Positions 21,487 to 32,571 of a stretch of 64,000 nt of DNA are shown piece by piece. Location: NCBI RefSeq assembly GCF_000001735.4, contig NC_003076.8, positions 23,253,835-23,317,834 on the forward strand, written 5' to 3'. Below the pieces are notes generated by a model. The model was not told where the DNA came from. It did no database searches and saw only the letters and a program-made list of their open reading frames with translations. Numbering within the stretch: position 1 is the stretch's first letter; each line of letters starts with the position of its first letter. A program made the translations under genes and the position numbers. Origin of the DNA: Arabidopsis thaliana. Its lineage: Eukaryota > Streptophyta > Magnoliopsida > Brassicales > Brassicaceae.

Positions 21487-23427
21487 ATGTCGTGTTTAGC
21501 CCTAGCTCTGCAACCAGCAAATGGATCCGACATTTTGCTCCAAACTAGAGAATGGTTTCCACCAGCAAGAGCCTTAATCGCTCTCTCGTATTTTCGTCAA
21601 ATGCGTCAAGCATTAGCGTCCTCGAAGCAGCAGCATCAGCAACAATCGAATCAGAAACAGAATCAAGCTTCTTCTTCTTCTTCTTCTTCTTCCTCCGTTG
21701 CGGATCCTGACGATGCCACGGCGGCGGAGTTTGTAGGTGATGATCCACTCGCTGCTTCTAATGGACAGGTTATTGTTGGTGTTGAGAGCAAGTATCGTGT
21801 AGTTTATAGATTAGTGAACTCGATCTATATCCTTGGTGTTACTGTCGCGGATCATGATAATTCGATCAATGTATTTGAGTGTATTCATATTGTGAATCAA
21901 GCTGTTAGTGTTATTGTTACTGCTTGTCGTGGAGTTGAAGTTACTCCGGAGAAGCTTGGACGGAAGTATGCTGAGGTTTATATGGCGCTTGATATTGTTT
22001 TGCGTGGTGTTAGTAATATCCGTCTTGCGGCGATGCTTGGTGCTATGCACGGAGATGGGATTGCGAAGATGGTTCATTCGGCTCTTGATACTGAGAATAA
22101 GATCCGAGGAGCTGATAGTTGGATGGCTGTTGAATCGCATGCGGCAGAGCATCAAGCTTCTGTAAACGCATTTTCTAATGCAAGATTTGAATTGCCTCCG
22201 GAGACTGTTGCCGCTGGAGATGAGTTCGCGGCGAGCTTGGCTCCAGTGGTGCCTGAATCAGAGCAATTGAAGGAAGAACCAGAGCCGGAGAATAAGGATC
22301 CTTTTGCGGCTAGTGAAACGATTAACAAGGAGAAAGAACTTGTGGGTGGATTCAAGAAGACTAAGGATCCGTCCTCAACGGATTTGACTTTGGCATTGGC
22401 TGGACTTGAAGTGACGACATTACCTCCAGCCGAGGCAACACAGTCTACGCACATCAATGTGGAAGGATTCGAAGGGCAGTATGGTGGGATTGAGTTCAGC
22501 AATGAACAGGCTACGATTGGAGAAACTTTTGAATCGTTTAGTGATGCTTGGGGAGGTGGGTTGGATCCTTCAGAGTTTATGGGACCAAAGAAGATTCAGA
22601 AGAAGGAAGGACTCGGTGGGCTTGAGCTGTTGCACACCAGTGATCCGAAAGCAGTGGAAGGCAAAGATGGAGTTAATATCGATAACCTAGTTAAGAAGCC
22701 TGAGATGAAAGGTCCTGAAATGTATATCTCTGAGGAAATTAGAACCGAGTTTAGAGAATCCTTGCTTGCTAGAGTAGGAGTAATGGGTGTGATCTATCTG
22801 AAAACGATGCCACCCAAAGGCTCTGGTGAAGAGAAAGAAACTGAGTTCTCATTCCGTGTTGAGGGTACTACTGCAGTTAAGAGATTTGCTATGCAGAGTT
22901 CTCGGATCAGTAGCTTAGGGAACGGTTTGTTTCACGTGAGAACTGCTCCATCAGAAGAACCAATCCCTATCCTTAAATATAGCTTGCAACCTAAACTAAC
23001 CCCGTTGCCTCTTAGAGTCCGAATGGTGAAACGAATCAGCGGGACTTTACTCTCACTTATGATACAATACGTCTCAAATCCGGATCTACCTCAGCCTCTG
23101 AAAAACGTCGACTTTATCCTAAAACTCCCGGTTGATCCCACATTGCTTAAGGTTTCGCCTAAAGCAATACTGAACAGAACCGATCGAGAACTGAAATGGC
23201 AAATTCCGGAGATTCCTCTGAATGGAAGTCCCGGGAGACTAAGAGCACGGATGCCTATCGATTCAGATAACAGCGAGGAAGAACCAGATATCATCTGCTA
23301 TGTGAAATTCTCGGTACAGGGAAATACTTCTCTGTCTGGTATCAGTCTACGTGCAGCTGCTGAGGGAAATACAGATTTCTTTGAGGTAGATCACAGGTAC
23401 GAAACCGGAGTCTATATGTGCAATTGA
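21487..23427 (+). CDS. TML: TPLATE-complex muniscin-like subunit TML, 646 aa, single exon
   Basis: Core subunit of the plant TPLATE/TSET endocytic adaptor complex, acting at the plasma membrane in clathrin-mediated endocytosis. The N-terminal ~200 residues are longin/mu-like (VVYRLVNSIYILGVTVADHD, NQAVSVIVTACRGVEVTPEK). A low-complexity acidic linker follows (residues ~230-400, including SEQLKEEPEPENKDPF). The C-terminal mu-homology domain starts around ISEEIRTEFRESLLARVGVM and ends near FFEVDHRYETGVYMCN. A Gln/Ser tract near residues 43-75 is encoded by a TTC/TCT microsatellite. The first ATG fits the full-length family member, and no intron is needed. Confidence 0.96.
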   Translation: MSCLALALQPANGSDILLQTREWFPPARALIALSYFRQMRQALASSKQQHQQQSNQKQNQASSSSSSSSSVADPDDATAAEFVGDDPLAASNGQVIVGVESKYRVVYRLVNSIYILGVTVADHDNSINVFECIHIVNQAVSVIVTACRGVEVTPEKLGRKYAEVYMALDIVLRGVSNIRLAAMLGAMHGDGIAKMVHSALDTENKIRGADSWMAVESHAAEHQASVNAFSNARFELPPETVAAGDEFAASLAPVVPESEQLKEEPEPENKDPFAASETINKEKELVGGFKKTKDPSSTDLTLALAGLEVTTLPPAEATQSTHINVEGFEGQYGGIEFSNEQATIGETFESFSDAWGGGLDPSEFMGPKKIQKKEGLGGLELLHTSDPKAVEGKDGVNIDNLVKKPEMKGPEMYISEEIRTEFRESLLARVGVMGVIYLKTMPPKGSGEEKETEFSFRVEGTTAVKRFAMQSSRISSLGNGLFHVRTAPSEEPIPILKYSLQPKLTPLPLRVRMVKRISGTLLSLMIQYVSNPDLPQPLKNVDFILKLPVDPTLLKVSPKAILNRTDRELKWQIPEIPLNGSPGRLRARMPIDSDNSEEEPDIICYVKFSVQGNTSLSGISLRAAAEGNTDFFEVDHRYETGVYMCN

Positions 23428-25571
23428 TAAAAGTTTCTCTCTAAAAGATTTACATTGTTTATAATTTTCTCTAATGTTCTTGAGTTTGGCCTTTGTTGAG
23501 AGTTATTCTTTTTTTTGGTATGTGTCATGTAAGGTTTTGTGTACTTGTGTATCTTGACCTCTCTTCATTGTTATGTTATCTGTTTTACTCGATTTGCTTT
23601 TACATTTTTATATTATTGAAATGCGGATTACAAAATTTAAGTTTATCAAATATACTTTGCAAAATGGTAAAGTGGAAGATTCTCCTAATTGTTGTGATGA
23701 AAGTATCAAAATAATTGTGGTGGTTGTTGAAGTACAAAGGCTATTATTATGTAAAGACAATCACAAACATTTTGAAATTGTTGATCTCTAAATATCATAT
23801 TACATTATACATAACAAACTTAAGACAGTAAAAAGTATAGATGTTTTGATTGATCAGAACATGTAATATAGTCTTGAGTACTAAGGTTGATATAGTGTCA
23901 TAATCTAGTGCCCGTTTGCAAGTTGTCGCAATTTTTTTTGATGTAAAATAGTGCATGCAATGACCTATTTTTTAGTGACATTAACAATAACCACTATGGT
24001 TCTAGTATCATCTCCCTCGAATAAGGCCTTAACCCCATTAAAGATTTACACTATGGTTTTAGTATGATCTCATCTCCCTAGTATACAACACATTTTGTGT
24101 AGCTTTACTATACATCATGTTTATTTTAAAAAGTGGGATTGATTCCACATGATTCTTAACATATAGTCATATAGATCTTGCTCCTGTCAATTACATGATG
24201 CATTAAAAAAAATCAGCTGAGTATATTAACAATTACGAAAAATACTAATCTCACATCATACCAGCGCGCCGAATTAAATCCATAGAACATGTCATTCTTA
24301 GGTCAATTATCCACTATGACATTTCTTTATTTAAAATGATAATGTCATGTGGGTATTAAGCACCAAGTACAATCCATTCCTAACTACGGGTTACAAAATT
24401 AAAATATCAATAATAATTTACATATTTGTCTCTTATTTGTAGAGTGACATGTCTAGTTGTCCAGATTTAATATAATAAACTAGTTGATTAATAGCAATTG
24501 CTTGTAAATTACTCAAAAAGTAAGCAGAAGCTGTGGGATCCTAAACACAAACCTCTAAAGAGATGATGAAAAAAGAGATATTGATCAACTTGGCCTACCA
24601 AATCGTCAACTTTAAGTCTTTAACACTTCACATTTGATTAATAAAACATATAATTTGAGTGTTCATTGACATATAAGAACGTATTATATTGCAAGCTAAG
24701 GGATGAATTCTCAACCCCAACCGGCCATACCTAATATATGACAGCTCTATTTATCACTACACAAAAAGGACCAATTATTTGTTTGGTTTTACACCTATTA
24801 TAACAATCACTATATTACATAAAATGGCGAGTACATGCTATACACGAAGGTCAGTTGGAGCAAGATGTCTGAAAACATTTTTAAGTATTCATTATTCAAT
24901 AATGTCTTGACTCGAGAATCATGTGTCTTCACTCTTCAATAATAATCCATAGTTTTATCCGTCTTGTTTATATGCAAAACAATAGTAGCCACTGTATTTT
25001 CAGTATTTTAGTAGATGAGATTAGGTGTTTGGGTTATTAGCCTCTTTAAGACTGGATAACTTATGCATTAAAATTATTAAAAGTTTTAATTGCTTCCAAA
25101 CCTTCTACAATAAACATATCACCATCCCACCCAAACACCTGGTATATGTGTATAGGCAAAATACTAGTATTTAAATATTAACATGCTATTGACTAACACA
25201 TGGTTATAGTTTGACAAATATTTGGTCCAAATTATTTTATGCATAGTGATAAATGCTAATGGCACCCAATGAGATCCACTTTTGCATTTCCCATTCCCCA
25301 CATAGAAAAATCTTCATCAACCATTTGCCTTTTGAAACTCCCTTTTTTTTTTGGCCAAATCCTCTTGAACCTCCTTTTTTAATCACTCTTCTTTTTACTT
25401 CAAAACTTTTCTCATTGTAGCACATTTTTGTTTCTTTCACTTTCTAACTTCCGAGTTTCATACTTTCATGTTTCATCTACTTGTAACAACCAAAAGAAGA
25501 AGAAATATCATAACCTTTGACCATTATGTTCTACATTATAAAACTTTAAAAGAAAACAACAAAAACACATT
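23428..25571. other. Intergenic between TML and the AAA ATPase, convergent 3' ends
   Basis: 2.1 kb of AT-rich sequence with the 3' UTRs of both genes. No gene, tRNA or intact transposon seen. Short frames present (23573-23791, 25237-25440) lack homology that I recognise. Confidence 0.5.
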
Positions 25572-27134
25572 TCAATCTTCTCTAGTCTTACAAATGTTAT
25601 CCTCAAGCTCAATCTCTTCTTCATCATGATCCTCATCTTCATTTTGACTATCTATTGCCCTCTTCTCTTGTTCCTCAACAACTTCCAATTCAGTCAAATT
25701 CCCACTTCCACCCCTCAATTTCCCATCTTTCACATTTCTCTCCCCTCTACTTTTTAAATCCTCCAACAACTCCCTAATCGCCTTCTCTTTATCCCTCCTA
25801 TTCTTAATCAAAGCCTCACTTACATCAGCAGGAGTCATCTCAGCCTTCTCCACAACCATCTCCATCTCCTTCAAAACGTCGCCGTTTATATCTTCCACCC
25901 CATACCCCAAATAATTCTTCAACAAAATCTTCAACGATGGGAAGTTACAAAAACTCATGTAGATATGCATATCCATTCTCCCACTTCTAAGCAATGCAGG
26001 ATCAAGCTTCTCTATATGATTGGTCGTAAACACAAAGATCCTCTCACTTCCACAACAAGACCAAAGCCCATCTGTAAAATTCAACAAACCCGACAACGTT
26101 ATAGTATTCCCATTACCACCTTCCTCTCCCGAACCACCCGAACCTGAACCCGAACCGTTTCTTGTCTCCGCATCATAATAACTCCGTTGCGACGATACAT
26201 TACTACTATTCTTCTTCCTATTAGTCAAATTAATCGAACAATCAATATCCTCTATAACAATAATAGACTTAGAACTCGTTTTCATCAACAACTTCCTCAA
26301 CTCCGAGTTACTATGAACCTCAGTGAGCTCAAGATCGTAAATATCGTAACCGAGATAATTCGCCATCGCTGCGATCATACTCGACTTACCAGTACCTGGT
26401 GGCCCGTACAACAAGTAACCTCTCTTCCAAGCCCTACCAGTCTTCTGATAAAAGACTTGACCTTCAGCAAAATCTTTAAGATCATCCATGATCTGTTGCT
26501 TCTTTCTCGGATCCATAGCTAAAGTTTCGAAAGTACTCGGATGCTTAAAAGGAACAGATTCCCAAGGATGTCCTCTTGAGTCAAGAGACCCACCTCTTGA
26601 GTTAGTATAAAGCAACCGGTCTTGGTTTTTCCGACGAATCTCATTAGCTCTCTCCATGATGTAATCAAGATAAGAATTGAGTATCAAAGTTTTGTCCTTT
26701 TTCTTGATTCGTAGAGTGAATCCACGTTTCTCTTCAGGTAATGGTCTCCAAGCAAAAGTCTGAGTTTGACGCTGTGTAACGACGTGTTCCCATAGAACTG
26801 TAACGCCGTTAAAGGTGTCGACGATTGAGTCGTTGTTGGAGAGACCGAAAGTGATGGAGGAAGAGTTAACGGCGCGGGTTAGACTTAAACGGTTTCCGGC
26901 TATTGAGACGGAGGAGCTTAAGTAAAGCTGAACGGCGTTGTAGAGTTCGTTGGTGTTGACGCCGTCGATCTCTGTTATGTCGAAGTAGCAGTAAGAAGAG
27001 AAGACGTGGAAGATTCTGTTGAAGAATTTGAGGAAAGCGAAACGGAGCTCCGGTGGGAATATTGATTGCATTAAGCTTTGACAAAATGCTAAAACTCCGA
27101 GTAGTGAAGCTAATGATGTCCAATACTCTTTCAT
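25572..27134 (-). CDS. AAA-type ATPase of the BCS1/AATP group, 520 aa, intronless
   Basis: Membrane-anchored AAA ATPase of the plant AATP1/OM66-like family. A hydrophobic N-terminal segment (about residues 6-26, SLASLLGVLAFCQSLMQSIF) serves as anchor. The AAA-associated domain covers about residues 30-125 (ELYNAVQLYLSSS). In the ATPase core, Walker A is GPPGTGKSS (~243-251), Walker B is SIIVIEDIDCS, sensor 1 is FVFTTNHIEKLDPALL, and the arginine-finger region is RSGRMDMHI. A Gly/Ser-rich insert (GSGSGSGGSGEEGG) interrupts the domain near residue 330, and the tail is acidic (EDEDHDEEEIELED). Subcellular site (mitochondrial outer membrane, ER or plasma membrane) varies in the family and is not settled by sequence. 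Confidence 0.9.
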   Translation of the reverse strand: MKEYWTSLASLLGVLAFCQSLMQSIFPPELRFAFLKFFNRIFHVFSSYCYFDITEIDGVNTNELYNAVQLYLSSSVSIAGNRLSLTRAVNSSSITFGLSNNDSIVDTFNGVTVLWEHVVTQRQTQTFAWRPLPEEKRGFTLRIKKKDKTLILNSYLDYIMERANEIRRKNQDRLLYTNSRGGSLDSRGHPWESVPFKHPSTFETLAMDPRKKQQIMDDLKDFAEGQVFYQKTGRAWKRGYLLYGPPGTGKSSMIAAMANYLGYDIYDLELTEVHSNSELRKLLMKTSSKSIIVIEDIDCSINLTNRKKNSSNVSSQRSYYDAETRNGSGSGSGGSGEEGGNGNTITLSGLLNFTDGLWSCCGSERIFVFTTNHIEKLDPALLRSGRMDMHIYMSFCNFPSLKILLKNYLGYGVEDINGDVLKEMEMVVEKAEMTPADVSEALIKNRRDKEKAIRELLEDLKSRGERNVKDGKLRGGSGNLTELEVVEEQEKRAIDSQNEDEDHDEEEIELEDNICKTRED

Positions 27135-27450
27135 TGTTTTTGCTTTGAAGTTAGATCAGAGCAAAACAGAGTGAAGAAAACAGAGGATTTTTGTCAAAAC
27201 AGAGTGAAAACAGAGGATTTTGATCAAAAACAGAGGATTTTGGTCAAAAACAGAGATTTATTTTCTAGAAGGTGAGAGAGATTTGTGGGTTTAAGAGATT
27301 AAGAGAGATAAAAGATGGGTTTCGTTGGATTTATCGACTAGAGATTATTTGCAATGAAAACTTGAGAGAGAAGAAGGAGAAAGGTGAAAGCTTTGAGAGA
27401 TCAAGAAGAGAGAAGAAGAGAAGGGTTTGTCTCAATATATAAACTTTGAT
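27135..27450 (-). promoter_or_regulatory. Leader and TATA region of the AAA ATPase gene, with short tandem repeats
   Basis: The minus-strand leader upstream of the ATG at 27134 contains about four imperfect ~20-bp copies of an AAACAGAGGATTTTGGTC-like unit (27163-27260, plus-strand reading). A GAGA-rich stretch follows (27350-27420). A candidate TATA (TTTATATATT in the gene sense) lies at about 27434-27443. Confidence 0.55.
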
Positions 27451-30060
27451 AGAGAAAAGAAAATATGAAAAGCTATAATATTAGCCTGGTGATGGTGAAA
27501 GAGGGCAAGAGGGAGATAGGTGGGGGACATTAAAAGTGAACAAGTGTAAAAATAAGAAAAAGAGTATATACAAAATGCAAAATTGGGATTTGGAGTTTAT
27601 TTCTTTGAATATGAAATGTTGAATTTAAGGCTAATTAGTAATGGAGTTGCTGGATTTGATTTTGGGACTTTCCTTCTTGTTTTCTTTCTTTTTCCTAAAT
27701 AATGGATTTAGACTTTTCCTTTGCTTTTTTCAAGTAACGTCTTTAGACTTTTTATATAAATAACAAAATTTGTAACGGATTTTCTAGTGTGTGACAAAAT
27801 TGTCATCTTTTCAATATTGATTAATAATTTAGTATAAATGTTTTTTTTTTCTTTTTGTTTTACATTTTAGGAGAAATGAAGTGATTATCATTAGGCACGC
27901 AATCTTTTTGTTATATGTCTAGTAATTACTGTGTAGATTGAATTAAAAAAAAAACTTAAGATATCCATTTACCAAAAAAGAAAAATATTATTTCCAGGAG
28001 GTATGAATATAAAAAAGGGTAACGAGTTGATGTGATGATGTGATAGTCCACAAAAGTGAATGAGGTTAAAAAAGATTTTGGGGTTGTTGCAGAGTAAAAG
28101 TTATAGACAAGTACAGCTAAGTAAAACGCCCCCTGAAAAATTTAACATGCAGAAGAAACATATGTTGGTGTTTGTTTGTGTTTTTTTCAAAACATTACAA
28201 TTTTTTGGAGATATATTCACGTTTCCTCCAATCCAAGGGAAACCATCTACTGATCCACGTATATTTTCTTTTGTTAATTCGAATTGCATATGCTTTTTTT
28301 TTGTGAACTACATTAACAAGTAGTTTTAACACAGAACAAAACAAGTTTTTTTTTGAATCAATAGAGGCAAACATTTCATGTGCGGCAGTTCAAAACAATG
28401 CAAATAATTTGGAATAGAAAATTTAAAATATATGACAGTGTGACAGATACTTTGAGAACATATTGTATGGGTTGGACTAATTATGTAACGTTTATTATTT
28501 CCAATTTTGATATTTGGGACCCCAAAAAAATCGAATTTAGATATGCCAAATATATATATCATAGTATCTTCACATTATCAAAATAAAATTGACATTAAGG
28601 GAAACATGATCAGAGAGTATATTACAAGACAAAAATCTTCATATACAATAGTACCAAGAATCACCTAAACTGAGTATTACCTTTTTTGTTATATTACCTT
28701 TCGTTTACTTCGGGGGTGTTATTGGTTTGTGATTTATATGGAATTTTTAATGATTTGAAATGTTGTGAAAAATCTTGTGTTATTCAATTAAAATTTTATA
28801 AGACTCTTTTAAAGTTTGGTGTTATTAGATTTTGATTTGTAAAAAGTAATTTAAAGTCTTCATAAATCTTGAGTTATTAGATTCATACTCTAATAAAGTC
28901 ATTAAAAAATTTGTGTTATTCAACTAAAACAAATGAATCTATGATTGTTAATGATTTAAATTATTGTGTTACTGGTTTATGATTTTATACACTTTTCTTT
29001 ACAAACTAAAATCATGTAAAGTATCATAAAAAAAGAGAGATTGTGAATGACTTTGTAACTAGGAAGATTTTACAAGATTATAGGAGGATTTTACAAGATT
29101 TTGGAAAAGTAATCATAGAGATTATACAAAACTCTCTAAAAGTCATTTAAAATCTTTCATTTTATCTACTTTCTATATTTTTTTAAAGTCATTAAAACTC
29201 TTTCAAAGTCACAATCCAATAACACCCCCTTCGATTCAGCGTTAAATTTTTTACATTAAAGAGTTACGATTTCTGAAAAGTATGCATCGGATTTTCGGAG
29301 AAATATATGGGAGATATTTTCTCAAACTATTGGAATCAGTTTTTGGTCAACGAATTATTGGTATTTGAAGTTTGCAAGTTATGAAGATTAAACGGAAATG
29401 ATAAAAGAATACAGAAATGTCAAAGGTGTTGTAACTCATGAGAACATTAAATATTGGTCAAGATTTCTGACCTTTTCAAAAGGAACTCTCGCTTTCATCG
29501 CTAAACTCATAGTTCGTTCGTATCATCATATTAACCATCAAAAACAGGATCTTGGGGACTTGGCCTTTAGACATCAAGAATATTAACCTTTTTTTTAATC
29601 TCTCTCTCGTTTTTAGGCAAGTACAACATACATAATTAGCCCATGCATAGAGTTATTACTTATAAGGTTGCATCTAACATTTTTTGGTGCAGATGGGCCG
29701 GCCCGGCCCGTATGAACAGTAGTGATTATTTTTATTTCTTCGGCATCACAACTGTTTTATATGGCTCTTCTATACTAGAGGTGAACAAAGGGGTTCACGG
29801 TGTCGTACGTTTATACAGATCGATCGAACCAAGTGAAACCAAAGTCTAAAGAAACAAAAAATTAATAGATTCCATCTAAAAAAAATTGGGTTTTGCTCAC
29901 TCCCTTTTCTTTCACATCACAATGAAAAAACAAATATTAATGCAAAAGTGATTCAATAACCCTACAAACCGTTCGTTTGGGGGTGATTTTTTTAGCACTT
30001 GGTGAAAAATTGAATTGTTTAGTTTGTGTTTTCCAAACTGATAAGAGCTCTTTTCTTGTT
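27451..30060. other. Intergenic between the AAA ATPase and VDAC4 genes
   Basis: AT-rich, containing the MITE at 28712-29229 (listed separately) and the 3' flank of VDAC4. Frames such as 28060-28323 are short and without recognisable domains. No gene seen. Confidence 0.5.
28712..29229. mobile_element. PIF/Harbinger-like MITE, 518 bp
   Basis: Termini are GGGGGTGTTATTGGTTTGTG on the left and the inverted CACAATCCAATAACACCCCC on the right, flanked by identical 3-bp TTC (28709-28711 and 29230-29232). The interior is AT-rich, non-coding and rich in short inverted segments (GATTTT/AAAATC). TIR sequence and 3-bp duplication fit non-autonomous PIF/Harbinger elements of Brassicaceae. Confidence 0.75.
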
Positions 30061-31501
30061 TTATGGTTTGAGGGCGAGGGCGAGACCAAGCTTTGGTGAA
30101 GAGGTCACAGCCTTTGAGTCATACTCAGCTGAGAAAGTGATGTGCGACTTCGGTCTCCATTCTCTCTGGACCACCATCCCTGCTTTCCCACTGTTAGAAA
30201 ATCTGGTCTTAACCACTGTGAATTGATCCACAGAGTGAGAGCTTCCGACGGTGAAGCTGTTGTTATAATTGGAGAAGCGACGGATCAGTTCTGCACCAAA
30301 GGATGTGGTTGGGTTCACTGTGTGGACGTAAGTAGCTCTCAGACTCTCCCCTTTATCCTCCCTACAGTATTAACAGTCTCAATTAAGCCACAACCAAAAG
30401 CAGATGGAAAAATGGAGCATCGTGTTGTTTCTTACAGTATGAGTGCAGCAGAGACGCCTTGGTTGTTGAAACCAATCCCTGCATTGTACTTTGTTAGTGA
30501 TGATGAAGCTGTGTCGAAACTGACTTCACCACCAAGGCAAACATTCTGGCTTCCGATAGTTGCTGATAGATCTAACAGAGGAGTTGGGTTGAGGCCAATG
30601 CTGGAATTGAGCGTAGCATGAGGATGAACATATTGCACATCCAGCTGAAAACATAGCAAAGCCACAAATTACTGAGTACAGAAATTAACAAACATTAGGG
30701 TATAATACTCATTTCTCATATGGGCTATGCACTGACCTTGCCAGACTTGTGATCAGGTATTTTGAAACTAATTACAGCTTTAGCGGATGGCAAGAGATTT
30801 TTGAGAGTTACTTTCGTCGACACCTGCGTAAGATATATATGTTCAGTAATATGGTTTAGGACAGTTAAGGTGCAAAAAAAATCACTAGAGAAATTTGCTT
30901 ACACTAGAGTGGCTGTCGATTTTCAGATCAACAATGGTGTTTTGACCTTTATATAGTGTGCTTATATCGCCAAAAAAGAAATCATCCTTCTTCAAACCAG
31001 TAGCCACAAATTCCTGTAGGAAAGAAAATAACATTGTGCAGTATAAAGTTAAATAGGTATAAAGCAGTTTAAGAACATTAAGTTAAATAGGTATAAAGCA
31101 GTCAAAGAGCATGCTTCTACGAACTACTGCAACCACTTGGGATTCAAAAAGCATGTAATACCAGTATTCATAAGCACTTCCCTGGTAAGTTGAGCATAGT
31201 CTATTCAAGTAATCTTCAACGGTTCATATAAGCAAATTATGTTTTCTTATAAGATGGATTAACTCCATTCAAGTAAAAGGATCCAAGTTATATCACACTT
31301 ACCGTTCCTGTAGCACTCAGCATTGTGAGAGTAAACTTGTGGTCAAAAATGTAATCCTTGTTTAGGAGATCTGCAGGTTTTGAAATACAAATATTCAATA
31401 AATGGGAACCACAACAATCACAGAAACCAACACCAAAGCAATGTTGAGTTACCTTTGGCTTTCTTGCCAATATCGGCAAACGGAGCTGGACTGCTTCCCA
31501 T
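30061..31501 (-). CDS. VDAC4: Mitochondrial outer-membrane porin VDAC4, 274 aa, six exons
   Basis: Voltage-dependent anion channel: a 19-strand beta-barrel of the mitochondrial outer membrane passing metabolites and ions. Exons 31453-31501, 31303-31370, 30903-31013, 30737-30823, 30436-30644 and 30061-30361 sum to 275 codons. The N-terminal helix region is MGSSPAPFADIGKKAKDLLN. Alternating beta-strand patterns continue through TYVHTVNPTTSFGAELIRRF to the C-terminal SSPKLGLALALKP, the family's last strand. Length and six-exon layout match plant VDACs. The start is fixed by the conserved N-terminus; the ATG at 31501 is the first in frame. Confidence 0.95.
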
Positions 31502-32571
31502 CTTCGGATATAGAAAACAAATGCCTACAAAGTAAAGCAAATACACACTAATATCAAAAACAAATCACGACTATTCAGAAATGCTCTGCATTAATCTACC
31601 AATCAGATGCTTGAAGTTGTATTGATATCAATCCAAAGCTTCAATTGCTTATAGCTACAGTTCTCTAATTCCAAACCAAAACTATGTCAATCTATCTATA
31701 GAATCGAAGCAAACACAAATGGCGAGAAACAGATCGAATCGATCGAAAAAGCCAAATCTCCAGACTAATTCAAAAACTAGTCCACATGAATCACAATATC
31801 CCATCTCAGCTCCGAGAAGAAGAACCAAGAACTAACGACAAAAAGAGAGGAAGATTCCTTACGAAAATGGAAGATCGACGAATACAACGGAACCGATAAC
31901 AATCAAACGGAGCTTCGTCGGACAAAACCTAAGATACTGCTTCCGTCGCCTTCGATAATGGAATCCGGCGACGGCGGCTGAAGACAGTAAACACTACTAT
32001 TTAGCAGTAAAATTAAGAAAAGAGCCTCGAGAAACTCAAAGGTGAAGGAGAAGAGAGACCAACGCTCTCGATGAGAGTAATGATAATGTCACTTGTCGTT
32101 GATGTTCGTTAGGTCACGCTTTACTTTTTTTTTCTGATTAAAGGGCTTTTTTGTTTATTCGTCTGTCATTTAACTTATGTCACAGTCAAAGCTGTATATA
32201 ATTCGTGAGGCCCATTCACTCCCCAAGCCGCCTTCTTTTCACCTGTTTAAATGACTATTGTACCCCTAATGTTGGTGTATGTGACAAAATTTGATTTTAC
32301 CTTCATGTCTAATGAGTAGTTTAAGTGTAATGTAACTATAGAAGATGGACAACAAAAAAGACCAAAAATTGTAGATTTGAACGTTGCTTAGTGGGCTACT
32401 ATGAAAAAACCCCACCAGATTGACTATTAAACATGTTTGAACAATCCTTAATTAGTGTACTACAAATCCCTCCCAAAAAATCGATTATTAAAGAACATTT
32501 CTTACCAATTTCAAGAGAAACAATGTAAAGTATAAATATAAGAATCCGGTAAAAGCAAACAAAAAGACTAT
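31502..32571. other. VDAC4 leader/promoter and convergent-to-tandem spacer
   Basis: Up to about 32060 the sequence looks like 5' leader (possibly with an intron) and promoter of VDAC4, with CT/GA-rich patches and an AGGCCCATT motif near 32211. The rest is AT-rich 3' flank of the GT31 gene. No further gene seen. Confidence 0.5.

Noticed and set aside
21811-22502. Long minus-strand frames (114 and 116 codons) inside TML
   Set aside because: Antisense shadows of the TML coding region.
30142-30621. 159-codon plus-strand ORF antisense to VDAC4
   Set aside because: It crosses the VDAC4 intron and both adjacent exons on the opposite strand; it is a shadow of codon bias in VDAC4.
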